This document shows, in pieces, positions 38,055 to 46,569 of a DNA stretch of 64,000 nucleotides (the first letter of the stretch is position 1; every line of letters begins with the position of its first letter). Below the pieces are notes generated by a model, which saw nothing but the letters and a program-made list of their open reading frames with translations, was not told where the DNA came from and made no database searches. A program made the position numbers and the translations under genes. This DNA comes from Longirhabdus pacifica (GTDB lineage Bacteria; Bacillota; Bacilli; Paenibacillales; DSM-105158). The stretch covers positions 62,001-126,000 of the forward strand of contig NZ_QXJP01000007.1 in NCBI RefSeq assembly GCF_004115085.1, written 5' to 3'.

Positions 38055-38089
38055 AAAAAAAGAACTTCTACAACAGACGAAGTTCTTTT
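38055..38089 (-). terminator. Intra-operon terminator before the fibre gene
   Basis: AAAGAACTTC / GAAGTTCTTT stem with a 10-nt loop and seven T on the minus strand, ending only 16 bp before the fibre start codon. A second inverted repeat (CTAGT/ACTAG inside AGCG/CGCT, 38107-38175) precedes it. Confidence 0.75.
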
Positions 38090-38189
38090 CTACTCTTTTT
38101 TCATGTAAAAATAGCGATAGCCTCATTCCATCTAGTCTTTCATTTTTACTAGACGTAACGTAGCAACCGCTATATATCTATATTAAAAT

Positions 38190-38651
38190 TTAATGCACAG
38201 TAACCGTCATATGGCTACCGTGTGTAATTAAATCGTGATTTATGACACTCACTTCATATACTCCGGGTTCGTGTAATGATAATGTAGCAACACCATTTTC
38301 TGCTGAAACAGTATGTTCCGTTTCGTTAACTTCAAATTGAATCGTACTCTGATAGTCAGAAACTGGATTTCCATCCCAAGTCATGATGCTACATTTTAAT
38401 TCTATGTCCTCATTTTCAATGCGATCTATACTGACATTATGATGACTAGAATGAATGGTAGGTGGAGAATGTAAAGATAACACTGCTTTCAAACCTGAAA
38501 ATTGCTTCGTTTGTGCGTTATATTCTGTACCAATCAGACTGTCTTTAAATTCCGCTTCGGAGATCGATATAACTGCATTACTTAAAATTTCTGTAACCGA
38601 CCTGTATATAGCAACTACCTTATTATTCATTAGAACAGCATAAAAATACAT
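38190..38651 (-). CDS. Tail-locus protein with Ig-like fold, unknown
   Basis: A 153-residue protein of unknown function. The N-terminal 60 residues (MYFYAVLMNNKVVAIYRS) resemble small phage accessory domains that begin fibre-associated proteins. The C-terminal part (TIQFEVNETEHTVSAENG to VSVINHDLITHG) looks like a beta-sandwich of Ig type. Its place between baseplate and fibre genes suggests a fibre-attachment or chaperone role, which is inference. AGGAG precedes the ATG. Confidence 0.6.
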   Translation of the reverse strand: MYFYAVLMNNKVVAIYRSVTEILSNAVISISEAEFKDSLIGTEYNAQTKQFSGLKAVLSLHSPPTIHSSHHNVSIDRIENEDIELKCSIMTWDGNPVSDYQSTIQFEVNETEHTVSAENGVATLSLHEPGVYEVSVINHDLITHGSHMTVTVH

Positions 38652-38666
38652 ATTGTATCTCCTTTC

Positions 38667-39053
38667 TTAAGCAAATTTTATGATATTAAAGTAACCAATT
38701 TCTCTATTCGTTTCAGGATTTACTGTTAAAATCCAACTGTTGTAGTTAGGGTCTTGTGTGAAGTCTTTAATATCATAGTTTGTGTATATTTCATATCTAT
38801 CTGACTGAATGTTGGATATATATTTCAATAATTGAATTTGTACATGTTTCAAATCATCAGATGACGTTATATCTAAAGGAATATGAACTTGTTGTTTCAA
38901 ACTTACCGTGCCACTATATAATTGAATGGGCACTCGCCCGAACCCATCGTCTATCTTGTTCCAATTGTCCACAAAATCTTGTCTTGATACTTGATCTTTT
39001 GGTTGTGGTAACTTTAATTTCAAATGCTGTGAATGTGTGTTTGCTTCGCTCAT
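38667..39053 (-). CDS. Tail-locus protein, unknown (baseplate-fibre junction)
   Basis: A 128-residue protein that I cannot assign to a named family. It begins with a hydrophilic LKLKLPQPKDQVSRQDFVDNWN segment typical of the N-termini of phage tail fibre or short baseplate proteins, then a beta-rich body. ATG 39053 has GGGGGAGAAG upstream; a start nine codons earlier would overlap that site. It lies between the XkdU-like gene and the Ig-like gene. Confidence 0.6.
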   Translation of the reverse strand: MSEANTHSQHLKLKLPQPKDQVSRQDFVDNWNKIDDGFGRVPIQLYSGTVSLKQQVHIPLDITSSDDLKHVQIQLLKYISNIQSDRYEIYTNYDIKDFTQDPNYNSWILTVNPETNREIGYFNIIKFA

Positions 39054-39076
39054 TGATCTTCTCCCCCTATTGTATT

Positions 39077-39670
39077 TCAACTATTAGGATCAAATATTTG
39101 AAATTCATCCCATGTTATTTGTTCATCGTCCAATGTTTGATATGTGAGTTGATATGCATCTAGGTCACTCCAAAGAATGTAGGTGAATACATACTCCACT
39201 TTTAAATGCGCTGGAATGACTTCATCTACTGCATGTGTAATTTGCGGAAAGCTGCTTGGTTGTCCTTTTTTTCCTCTCAATATGATTCGCACGATATTTG
39301 TATTAAATTGCTCTATGATTTCCACATTAGCTGAACCTAGTTCAAAGTATTTTGCAACCGTATCCCTAAGTGATGCTGTCGTTAACGTATTGCGTTTCAA
39401 CTTTAGTTGGATAAGCTGGCGACGTCTTGCCTCCGTTTCATTTTCATCTGTATTTAATCCGCATACTTTTTCCCAATACGGTAATCCAACATCTGCCGTG
39501 GCCGTTGTAATGAAAAACTCATCTAGCAGCTTGTTTATTGCATCATCTATCGTTATGAGCTGCTGTGCTTCTTTTTTCATTATAAAATGTACTTTTTTGG
39601 AATCCTGATAATAGTAAGGAAGGTAATGTAACATCGTTTGCAAGGCATTCATGTTTTTCACTACGATCAA
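39077..39670 (-). CDS. Baseplate protein, XkdU/YmfQ-like
   Basis: A 197-residue protein of the YmfQ/XkdU (DUF2313) family, a baseplate wedge component that follows baseplate J protein in PBSX-like tails. Recognised from position and the pattern L..LP.YY....... with LPYWEKVCGLNTDENETEAR, RRQLIQLKLK and a late VPAHLKVEYVFTY-like strand. Its ATG overlaps the stop of the xkdT-like gene by 4 bp, giving coupled translation. Confidence 0.8.
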   Translation of the reverse strand: MIVVKNMNALQTMLHYLPYYYQDSKKVHFIMKKEAQQLITIDDAINKLLDEFFITTATADVGLPYWEKVCGLNTDENETEARRRQLIQLKLKRNTLTTASLRDTVAKYFELGSANVEIIEQFNTNIVRIILRGKKGQPSSFPQITHAVDEVIPAHLKVEYVFTYILWSDLDAYQLTYQTLDDEQITWDEFQIFDPNS

Positions 39671-40779
39671 CTTCCTTCCACAAAAGTAATGGTAATGTTA
39701 TTGGTTTTGAGGGTAGCTACTTCCGTATCAGCGATTTGGATGTTAATCATGTCGTCGTTAATTTTAAGGTTACGATAGTCTTTTACTTCTTCCATATCTA
39801 ATATGAACTTAGCAATATGAGCATATCTAATGACAGAACTACTGAATGCTAAGGTAGATAAATATTCAGATATCACACTTACTAACTTTTCTTTTAATGC
39901 ATCTTCATCGATTGCTGTATTTGCTTGCAATGTTCTTTCTATTTCAACTTCAATCTTGATTTCTTTTTCTTCTACGCCCACCACTTCTACATACGCGCCA
40001 ACAGGACGTTCTGCTTGTATCATTTGATTGGCTTTCTGTATGGTAAGTGCATCCGGCTTTTTATTTCCTTCTCCGAGCAAGACGACTTTGACTTTTCCTG
40101 GGTCAGGTGTAATGGGTAATACTTTTGCATCTTTTACTCCACTAACTTCTTTTGCCCATTTAATATAGTCGTATTTGTTTCCTGTTGCCGCTGGGCGACG
40201 CACTACTTCTAAGTAACGCTGCAATAAACTTTCATCTTTTTCCTCTTCTAGTCCCCCGTAGAAGTCTTTGCTGTTGCTTACTGTGATCCCGTTCACATCG
40301 TTGATTTCAGTAATTTGACCCGCTTGAATATTTCCTGATGTCCCTTCTTCGTCTGCTTGTACGGAAAGCGTTGTTTGATAGTGTTTGATGTTATCTATCA
40401 TGATCTCATCTTCTAATTTCCCATCTTCCGTGACAACAAAGTAAATATCTTCTTTCGTTCCTACTTTTGTACCTTGCAATATCTTGGTATCTTTTACCTT
40501 ACCAGTGAATGTGACTTCTCCTGATGCTTTTTGTGCTTGTTTACGATAAACTCCCATTTCGTTACATCGCTTGTCTAAAAACGAACCATAAGTGGAGTCA
40601 GCAAAGCCTAGTTTCAACACTCTATCCATAGCCACGTAAGCTTCTGCTAATTCCAATGCTGCTGGGGACAATAGGTCGTAGACGATGGAGCCTTGCGAAG
40701 TATCTATGTCTTGCTCCTCGCTCGCTTTCATAAGCATATGACTTAATATTTCTTCTTTTGTTTTATGTTCAAATGCCAC
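39667..40779 (-). CDS. Baseplate J protein, XkdT-like
   Basis: A 370-residue baseplate J/gp47-family protein that forms the outer wedge of contractile-tail baseplates. DTSQGSIVYDLLSPAALELA near the N-terminus, YGSFLDKRCNEMGVYRKQA, the SKDFYGGLEEEKDESLLQRYLE core and ATGNKYDYIKWAKEVSGV match XkdT. Its start overlaps the XkdS-like gene by 11 bp. Confidence 0.9.
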   Translation of the reverse strand: MAFEHKTKEEILSHMLMKASEEQDIDTSQGSIVYDLLSPAALELAEAYVAMDRVLKLGFADSTYGSFLDKRCNEMGVYRKQAQKASGEVTFTGKVKDTKILQGTKVGTKEDIYFVVTEDGKLEDEIMIDNIKHYQTTLSVQADEEGTSGNIQAGQITEINDVNGITVSNSKDFYGGLEEEKDESLLQRYLEVVRRPAATGNKYDYIKWAKEVSGVKDAKVLPITPDPGKVKVVLLGEGNKKPDALTIQKANQMIQAERPVGAYVEVVGVEEKEIKIEVEIERTLQANTAIDEDALKEKLVSVISEYLSTLAFSSSVIRYAHIAKFILDMEEVKDYRNLKINDDMINIQIADTEVATLKTNNITITFVEGS

Positions 40780-41194
40780 GCCATGTCACCTCCTCTTCAA
40801 ATGTACCTAGTGCAGATTCCACAAAAAAAGAGACGTATACACCGTCTCCGTTCGATTCAATATGAAAATCATATACGCGCTCAATATGAGGATGATAGAC
40901 GAGCGCTTCCACAATATATCTGGGTATTTCAGCTTGCATTAAATCATAGGTAGAAGATTGCCCAATTAAGGAGTCTAGTTCAGAACCGTATTGATCATCG
41001 TAAATGAGGTAGTTGTATCTTGCAGTGATGAGAGCTTTACGAATAAATTGACGTAGAGCATCCATTCCATCGACATAACCACCAAGTTCTCCTAGTTCAA
41101 AATCTATACGATATGTTCTCATCGGGTTATCCTCTTCCAACTCGTCATCTCGTTGTTCATCATTATCAAAATCTTGCAATGGACTAAATGTCAT
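40769..41194 (-). CDS. Baseplate protein, XkdS-like (DUF2634)
   Basis: A 141-residue XkdS-family protein, equivalent to the gp25-like lysozyme-fold wedge protein of contractile tails. TYRIDFELGELGGYVDGMDALRQFIRKALIT and YDDQYGSELDSLIGQ are typical, as is a final VSFFVESALGTFEEEV. It overlaps the preceding XkdR-like gene by 4 bp (ATGA). Confidence 0.85.
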   Translation of the reverse strand: MTFSPLQDFDNDEQRDDELEEDNPMRTYRIDFELGELGGYVDGMDALRQFIRKALITARYNYLIYDDQYGSELDSLIGQSSTYDLMQAEIPRYIVEALVYHPHIERVYDFHIESNGDGVYVSFFVESALGTFEEEVTWRGI

Positions 41195-41739
41195 AAGATC
41201 ACCGCCTTATCTAGTATGATATAGTGTTGCTGGTCATGAATGACCGCCACGATCACCGTATCGTTTACTGCTAGTGGGGAAAGTATTTTTACTTCCATTG
41301 GAATGACGTTACCATCATTATCTTTTGCATTGGAAACAGCGGAATTCAGTGTCATCGAAGTGAAGGTAAATAGATTAGTTGAAAGGTTCATGTCGCCTTC
41401 AACAGGAATTTTTGGTGGTGGGGGATTTGGATTATCATAACTTCCAACAAAATTTCCTGTAGCTGAAATATCATGTCCATTAACATCTTTTGTGTATATT
41501 TCCCCTTCAATAAACTTTAGTAATTGATCATTCATTTCTATATACCTTTTATGATCTACTAAATGATCGGAAATAATAATATCACTTCCATCTAACTCCA
41601 TTTCCATACGATTTAATTTCATCTTAAATGGATTTATAGAGGCAACTGTAGCTAATTCAAATCCAATGTCAGCATTATAACCTAGGAATTTAAACAACTG
41701 TATCCATTGATTAAGAGGACCACCATTTAACTTTTTCAT
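41191..41739 (-). CDS. XkdR-like baseplate spike-region protein, copy 2
   Basis: A 182-residue DUF2577/XkdR-like protein. It shares with the gene at 41741 the pattern MxKLxGxxxxQxxQLxKxxGYNxDIxxELATV, a DGSDIIISDHLVDHKRYIE segment, GHDISATGNF and the ending V.D..IVA.I..QQH.I.LD. It carries a Pro/Asn-rich insert (YDNPNPPPPKIP) absent from copy 1. In PBSX a single XkdR occupies this place near the central spike. The start is 1 bp from the stop of copy 1. Confidence 0.75.
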   Translation of the reverse strand: MKKLNGGPLNQWIQLFKFLGYNADIGFELATVASINPFKMKLNRMEMELDGSDIIISDHLVDHKRYIEMNDQLLKFIEGEIYTKDVNGHDISATGNFVGSYDNPNPPPPKIPVEGDMNLSTNLFTFTSMTLNSAVSNAKDNDGNVIPMEVKILSPLAVNDTVIVAVIHDQQHYIILDKAVIL

Positions 41740-41740
41740 A

Positions 41741-42259
41741 TCACTCCTCCTTGCTCACTCTATCTAAAACGATAAAATGTTGGTTATTATCAATTGAAGC
41801 AACGATAATTCTGTCATTTACTTGTAAAGGAGAATGAATTTTATGCATTAATGGCTGGTCAACTTTAGTGCTTATCTTTGCTAATAATTTTAATTTTGTG
41901 AAATGTACTGAATCTGTAGTGATATTTATATTTCCATTTCCTGTATAGGAACCTATTGTTCCAGAGAAATTACCACTTGCAGCGATGTCATGTTCTGTTA
42001 CTCCATCACTCGTCGCATCTACAATCAGACTTTGATCTACAATCTCCATTTGACGTGTATGATGTAACAAATGTTCCGCTACGATTAAGTCATCCCCTTC
42101 TAGTACTACATCCATGTTGTCTACTTTTATTTTTAATATGTTTTGATCTGCATCGATTTCCAGCACGGTTGCTAGTTCGATATCGATGTCTTTGTTGTAT
42201 CCCACTTCTTTCATTAGCTGCACCATTTGACTGTATGCGTTTCCCTCTAGTTTGTTCAT
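41741..42259 (-). CDS. XkdR-like baseplate spike-region protein, copy 1
   Basis: A 172-residue DUF2577/XkdR-like protein, tandem homologue of the gene at 41191. MNKLEGNAYSQMVQLMKEVG, ELATVLEIDADQNILKIKVD, DDLIVAEHLLHHTRQMEI, EHDIAASGNFSGT and DRIIVASIDNNQHFIVLDRV can be aligned throughout. The middle is a short beta-rich stretch (TGNGNINITTDSVHFTKLKL). GGAGG precedes the ATG. Confidence 0.78.
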   Translation of the reverse strand: MNKLEGNAYSQMVQLMKEVGYNKDIDIELATVLEIDADQNILKIKVDNMDVVLEGDDLIVAEHLLHHTRQMEIVDQSLIVDATSDGVTEHDIAASGNFSGTIGSYTGNGNINITTDSVHFTKLKLLAKISTKVDQPLMHKIHSPLQVNDRIIVASIDNNQHFIVLDRVSKEE

Positions 42260-42295
42260 CGTCTCCCTCCTTTGTGAAAGAGGATAGGTATTGTA

Positions 42296-43264
42296 TTACT
42301 TTTCACTAGCATGTTCTCTTATTGTTAAGGACATGTTATGCAAACCGTTTTCAAATGTATGCTGATCGGTTATGACATCATATAGCCCTTCCATCTTGGT
42401 CATGCCAGCTTGAATGTTTACAACGGTTCCTGCAATGACAGCTTCATTTCCAAGTGCTTCAAGATGAGTTTCATGGGTAACCTTGCCCCTTTGTTTGAGC
42501 AATTGATTTGCTAGCTGCTTCATGCCTTCCTTCTTCTTATCCATCCCGACGTATTGTAGGTGCTGCATTGTACCATATTTTTTTGCTAGGGAAGCATCTT
42601 CTTTTACTACTTCCATGGGCTTTTTCTTGTTATCATTACTTAAAATTTTGATTTTATTTTTCATTTCCTCTATCGATTTAGAATGAGAAGCAGAAAGTAT
42701 ATTTACACCTTGTTCTAGTTTCCATTCCACTTCTTCCTCTGCTACATCTAACAAATGTAACTTACCTTGCTTAGAGGAGAGGATATATTTCTTGCCTGTG
42801 TGATCTTCTGTCTCTGCTAATGCCGTTTTCATCATATCCCATAGCGTTCTGTCTCGAAGTAGAAGCTTCGGTATATTATAAGTGGTATCGACAATCGTTC
42901 CAGTAGGAATGTTAAATTCCTTACAACATTGTTTCACGATATCGGATGCCTTTTTATTTACAAATTTTTTTGTATCTATATTTTTTGTTAAATACACATT
43001 TTCATCGTATGCCGTTAGACTCATGCTTCCTTGCAAATCCATTTGATCGGTAAAAATGACGCCGCGAAATAACTCTTGATCGTCTTTTAGTAGTCGGAGA
43101 GACTTTCCTGGTTCAAAATCGATGAAGGTAGATTTTCCATCCACTGTATTATGAACGTTTATTTCACACTTTCGAAATGGTTGATCTTGATTACCCGACC
43201 ACGTAATACGGTTCACAATGGGATTAAGAACAGTCTCTTTGTTATACTCTACTTTTATATTCAC
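42296..43264 (-). CDS. Baseplate hub protein, XkdQ-like
   Basis: A 322-residue XkdQ-family protein, related to phage gpD/gp27 hub proteins that join tail tube and spike. Recognised from RKCEINVHNT, the KSLRLLKDDQELFRGVIF strand pair, YLTKNIDTKKFVNKKASDIV, LRDRTLWDMMKTALAETEDHTG and LLKQRGKVTHETHLEALGN. Its start overlaps the xkdP-like gene by 4 bp. Confidence 0.87.
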   Translation of the reverse strand: MNIKVEYNKETVLNPIVNRITWSGNQDQPFRKCEINVHNTVDGKSTFIDFEPGKSLRLLKDDQELFRGVIFTDQMDLQGSMSLTAYDENVYLTKNIDTKKFVNKKASDIVKQCCKEFNIPTGTIVDTTYNIPKLLLRDRTLWDMMKTALAETEDHTGKKYILSSKQGKLHLLDVAEEEVEWKLEQGVNILSASHSKSIEEMKNKIKILSNDNKKKPMEVVKEDASLAKKYGTMQHLQYVGMDKKKEGMKQLANQLLKQRGKVTHETHLEALGNEAVIAGTVVNIQAGMTKMEGLYDVITDQHTFENGLHNMSLTIREHASEK

Positions 43265-43911
43265 GCTGGGATCACCAACTTTTGACCTGGAAAAATTTTA
43301 TCGGGATCTTCCCCTATTGTCTTTCTATTCGCGTTATAGATTATCTGCCACTTGCTTCCGTCTCGATACATTTTGTGAGCGATTTTCCATAGTGAATCGC
43401 CTGGTACTACGATATAAGTTTTAGGCGTTTTCTTCGTGCTCGGTCTTTTCTGTTGTAACTTTTTACCGCCGTCTTGTTCCTCTATTTTTTCAAAAGTGAG
43501 GTAGCGATATTCTTTTAACTGCAAATCATAATAAACGTCTCCAGGACTCCCCGCTCTTTCCTCATATTGAAAGGAGCGAATCGTAACGGGATAATTAATT
43601 TTATTTTGCCCTGTAACAACCAACCGAATAGGTTCGCCGATTCGCTGCCATTTTTCTATTAAGTTGACACTGTCCCAAGGTAAGGCTAGATCATCATACT
43701 CACAGTACCCTCTATGATAGTCACGAGGAAAAAAAGAAGATAGACTAAATTCTCTTAATTGCTTGTCCCCTATGACGGTATATTCACCTAGCTGCGGTAC
43801 TTGCAAATCGTTAAAGTGATGGGGCGATGTCATTTTAATAGTAGGTGGATTAACTGGCAACTGAAATTGCTCTTGCTCACTATCTTTTTCGTAGATTAGC
43901 CATATTTGCAA
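43261..43911 (-). CDS. LysM tail protein, XkdP-like
   Basis: A 216-residue XkdP-type protein, thought to connect tube and baseplate hub. An N-terminal domain (QLPVNPPTIKMTSPHHFNDL, LSSFFPRDY) is followed by a LysM domain (YIVVPGDSLWKIAHKMYRDG to FPGQKLVIPA) in the last 50 residues. Translation begins at TTG 43911 with AGGAGGTG 8-9 nt upstream. Confidence 0.88.
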   Translation of the reverse strand: MQIWLIYEKDSEQEQFQLPVNPPTIKMTSPHHFNDLQVPQLGEYTVIGDKQLREFSLSSFFPRDYHRGYCEYDDLALPWDSVNLIEKWQRIGEPIRLVVTGQNKINYPVTIRSFQYEERAGSPGDVYYDLQLKEYRYLTFEKIEEQDGGKKLQQKRPSTKKTPKTYIVVPGDSLWKIAHKMYRDGSKWQIIYNANRKTIGEDPDKIFPGQKLVIPA

Positions 43912-43924
43912 TAGAATTCACCTC

Positions 43925-45910
43925 CTAAGCATAGGACATGCTTGCTTCTTTTAATTTGTTGACTAATAATCTAGTAAAATGATCTACATCTTTTTCTTGC
44001 GTCTCTTGCTGAGCGGTGTAGTTAATATGAATTTGAAATGTATTATTCACATTTCCTTGTGCACCAAATTCGAATGATTTTCTTACTGGATTGGTTGCAT
44101 TGTAAGTGCTATCCACTTTTACAGTCCCTAACTTTGGTGATGAACTTGTCAGCATTAATTGTTGTCCAGGTAAAATAAGATTCGGATCAGAGCCGATCAC
44201 CGCTCTATTCTGCGCATATATTTCCTTCCATTTCATCGGGTTTCCGTATCTCTGTTTAGCAATATTCCATAAGTTATCTCCTTTTTGAACGACATAACTG
44301 CTGTTTGCTCCAGCATCTCTGGAAAGAAATTTTCCAGCTTTCTTTCCGAAGCTCGGTAATTTACTCCAGTTTTTGCACACCCATTTTCCTGCTTTTTCAC
44401 CGAGTTCGCCTCCTATCGTTCCTCCAATTAACGTACCCAGAGGTCCTCCCACTGTAGTTCCTATTGCTGCCCCTAATGCCGTTCCTATGGATGAACCAAC
44501 AATATCTGCTGCTGCCTCACCTTTGTCTTTTGCTGTAGAAAATTTAAATATTTTCTCTCCTATATCTATTGCTTTTCCTACTGGACCTAATAATTTAGTA
44601 AATTTTCTTCTTGAAAAGCGAAGTAAAAGATGTGACTTTTTATAAGCTTTCGTTTCTGTCATTCGACCTAGCAGTTTGAATTTCTTTGTCATATTTTTAA
44701 ATAAATCAGTATCAACACCATGCGTGATAAACTTTATCGCTTTCTGCGCGTTATCTAGGATTTTTTTTGCTCCAAAAATCTGTTTCATAGCATTCCATGA
44801 AGCATTATTTTTCGTTTTGCTAGGTTCTTTACTGTTCATACCTGGTAGAATTAACTTTTGTCCCGGAAGAATATAATCTGGATTATTTCCTATGATCTCT
44901 TTATTGTTTGCATATATTTCTTTCCATTTCATCGGATCTCCATAATGCTGTTTGGCAATATTCCATAAGTTGTCTCCTTTTGTTACGGTATATGCACTTT
45001 TTATTTTTTTACCACCAAACAATGTTTTAGTTGCCTTCCACATAGATGCAGCAGCAGTCTTTATTCCATCCCAGCGATCTATGATCCATTGACCAGCCTG
45101 TTTTCCCACTTTCGCGCCAGCATCACGGAATAAAAAACGACCCGTTTTTTCAGTAAACTGTGGTAATTTACTCCAATTTTTATACACCCATTTTGCTGCT
45201 TTCCCACCAAGCTCCCCACCGATAGTACCTCCTATCATAGTACCTAGGGGACCACCTAATGATCCAATTGCTGCTCCTAAGGCAGTTCCTAGTGTAGAAC
45301 CGATAATATCAGCTGCTGCCTCACCTTTGTCTTTGGCTTTAGAAAATTTAAAAATTTTCTCACCAATATCTATCGCTTTCCCAACTGGACCTAATAGCTT
45401 GGTGAATTTTCTTCTTGAAAATCGTAAGAGTAAATGTGCCTTTTTAAATATTTTTTTATTGATTAACTTGCCCAATGGCTTAAAAGCAGTTGAAAGGGAT
45501 TTGAATGCTTTTGAGTCAATACCATGTGTGATATATTTGATTGCTTTTTCAACATGATCTAGTGCTTTTTTTGCTCCTAGTATTTGTTTGAAACCGTCTA
45601 TTAAAGATAACCCCGGTTTCTTTCCTGCTGCATTGCTTGTGGTTATTCCACTACCCTTCATGGACATTATTTTAGATGAAGCAGTAGCTTGATAAATATT
45701 TACTATTTTGTTTGTGTTAGATATATTAGAAATATTTTTAATATTTGTTATTTTGGTTACTTTTGTTTGTTTTGAACACATTTTATTGTCCTGTTGCATA
45801 TGTTCTATGGAAGCAATGAGTTTGTGCATTTTTTTAATGAGCTTACCATGCTTATCTAATGTTCTATTCATGTCACTTAACACATTATTCGTTAAATTGA
45901 GCGATGACAT
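43925..45910 (-). CDS. Tape measure protein, XkdO-like, internally duplicated with two LysM domains
   Basis: A 661-residue tape measure protein in the XkdO position. After a coiled N-terminus it has two halves of about 240 residues that repeat each other. Each has a helix (LLRFSRRKFTKLLGPVGKA), KFSxAKDKGEAAADI, a glycine-zipper segment (TALGAAIGSLGGPLGTMIGG), KNWSKLP and a LysM domain (KGDNLWNIAK.. to ILPGQKL). It is much shorter than PBSX XkdO (over 1300 residues), implying a short tail. Its ATG abuts the stop codon of the chaperone frameshift extension (TAAATG). GGAGG lies inside that extension. Confidence 0.8.
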   Translation of the reverse strand: MSSLNLTNNVLSDMNRTLDKHGKLIKKMHKLIASIEHMQQDNKMCSKQTKVTKITNIKNISNISNTNKIVNIYQATASSKIMSMKGSGITTSNAAGKKPGLSLIDGFKQILGAKKALDHVEKAIKYITHGIDSKAFKSLSTAFKPLGKLINKKIFKKAHLLLRFSRRKFTKLLGPVGKAIDIGEKIFKFSKAKDKGEAAADIIGSTLGTALGAAIGSLGGPLGTMIGGTIGGELGGKAAKWVYKNWSKLPQFTEKTGRFLFRDAGAKVGKQAGQWIIDRWDGIKTAAASMWKATKTLFGGKKIKSAYTVTKGDNLWNIAKQHYGDPMKWKEIYANNKEIIGNNPDYILPGQKLILPGMNSKEPSKTKNNASWNAMKQIFGAKKILDNAQKAIKFITHGVDTDLFKNMTKKFKLLGRMTETKAYKKSHLLLRFSRRKFTKLLGPVGKAIDIGEKIFKFSTAKDKGEAAADIVGSSIGTALGAAIGTTVGGPLGTLIGGTIGGELGEKAGKWVCKNWSKLPSFGKKAGKFLSRDAGANSSYVVQKGDNLWNIAKQRYGNPMKWKEIYAQNRAVIGSDPNLILPGQQLMLTSSSPKLGTVKVDSTYNATNPVRKSFEFGAQGNVNNTFQIHINYTAQQETQEKDVDHFTRLLVNKLKEASMSYA

Positions 45911-46488
45911 TTATTGTCCTCCTTTCTGAGCTCGCTTTATTTTCTGTATCTCCTTCTGCTCCTCTTCAAGTTGAAGCAGGGTAGAGGCGAACATAAAATG
46001 TTTTGCTCCTATTGATTTATTGTAAATTTCATCAGGAGGTAGTCCATGCCGTTGAAAAATAACATGGTATAAATAAGCTTTACCACCTGATTGTATTAGT
46101 TTTTTATTTCTTCGATTTCTTCCTCTTCATCTGAAAAACCTGATAATGATAAGATTTCATTTGACAGTTTTGAAATTTCCCCTGCCAGCAATCTTTTTTG
46201 TATAACATCTGCTGGAGTTGGGCCAAATTTTTCTATTAGTTCTGACGAAGACCATTGAGGAATGAGACAAGCCTTTTCAATAATAAGTGCACCAAACTTT
46301 TCCTCGTCTAGCTCTTTTCCACCTTTAATAGGGAAACTTGCTTGTTCACGAATGCGGTTGATTGTTTTTCCATCTAACGCTTGAATGGTAAAAGAAACAC
46401 CGAAACGTTTCATGAATATATTTTTCTCTGGCTTCAAATCTGTATCTAAAAGCGAACGAAGTACGTCGTTTTCGTTATGCATAGTCAT
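45911..46488 (-). CDS. Frameshifted tail assembly chaperone (XkdN plus -1 extension)
   Basis: The predicted longer product of the XkdN gene. At its end the zero frame reads ATA AAA AAC TAA. The heptamer A-AAA-AAC at 46105-46099 is a canonical -1 slippery site. In the -1 frame an open stretch of 62 codons follows without a usable start, beginning LIQSGGKAYLYHVIFQRHG and ending KRAQKGGQ, and stops at 45913-45911 directly before the tape measure ATG. This gives a protein of about 192 residues. The arrangement is that of the G/GT-type chaperones that coat the tape measure in most tailed phages. Confidence 0.8.
46096..46488 (-). CDS. Tail assembly chaperone, XkdN-like (unshifted form)
   Basis: A 130-residue XkdN-family protein, the zero-frame product. 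It begins MTMHNENDVLRSLL and contains FTIQALDGKTINRIREQA, LIIEKACLIPQW and FGPTPADVIQKRLLAGEISKLSNEIL, ending EEEEIEEIKN. ATG 46488 is preferred (AAAGGA upstream); the earlier in-frame start at 46551 would place a terminator hairpin inside the coding sequence. It should assist tube protein polymerisation around the tape measure. Confidence 0.82.
   Translation of the reverse strand: MTMHNENDVLRSLLDTDLKPEKNIFMKRFGVSFTIQALDGKTINRIREQASFPIKGGKELDEEKFGALIIEKACLIPQWSSSELIEKFGPTPADVIQKRLLAGEISKLSNEILSLSGFSDEEEEIEEIKN
46099..46105 (-). other. -1 programmed frameshift slippery heptamer
   Basis: A-AAA-AAC in the XkdN frame, followed immediately by the zero-frame stop TAA. Confidence 0.75.
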
Positions 46489-46518
46489 AATCACATCATC
46501 CTTTATCGTTTTTTGTAC

Positions 46519-46549
46519 AAAGAAAAATGACGAGTGAATATCACCCGTC
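46519..46549 (-). terminator. Intra-operon terminator between tube and chaperone genes
   Basis: GACGGGTGA / TCACTCGTC stem (9 bp, one G-U), 3-nt loop, then ATTTTTCTTTG on the minus strand. It would lower expression of chaperone and later genes relative to sheath and tube. Confidence 0.65.
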
Positions 46550-46569
46550 ACATCTTTGCATCGTTCCCA

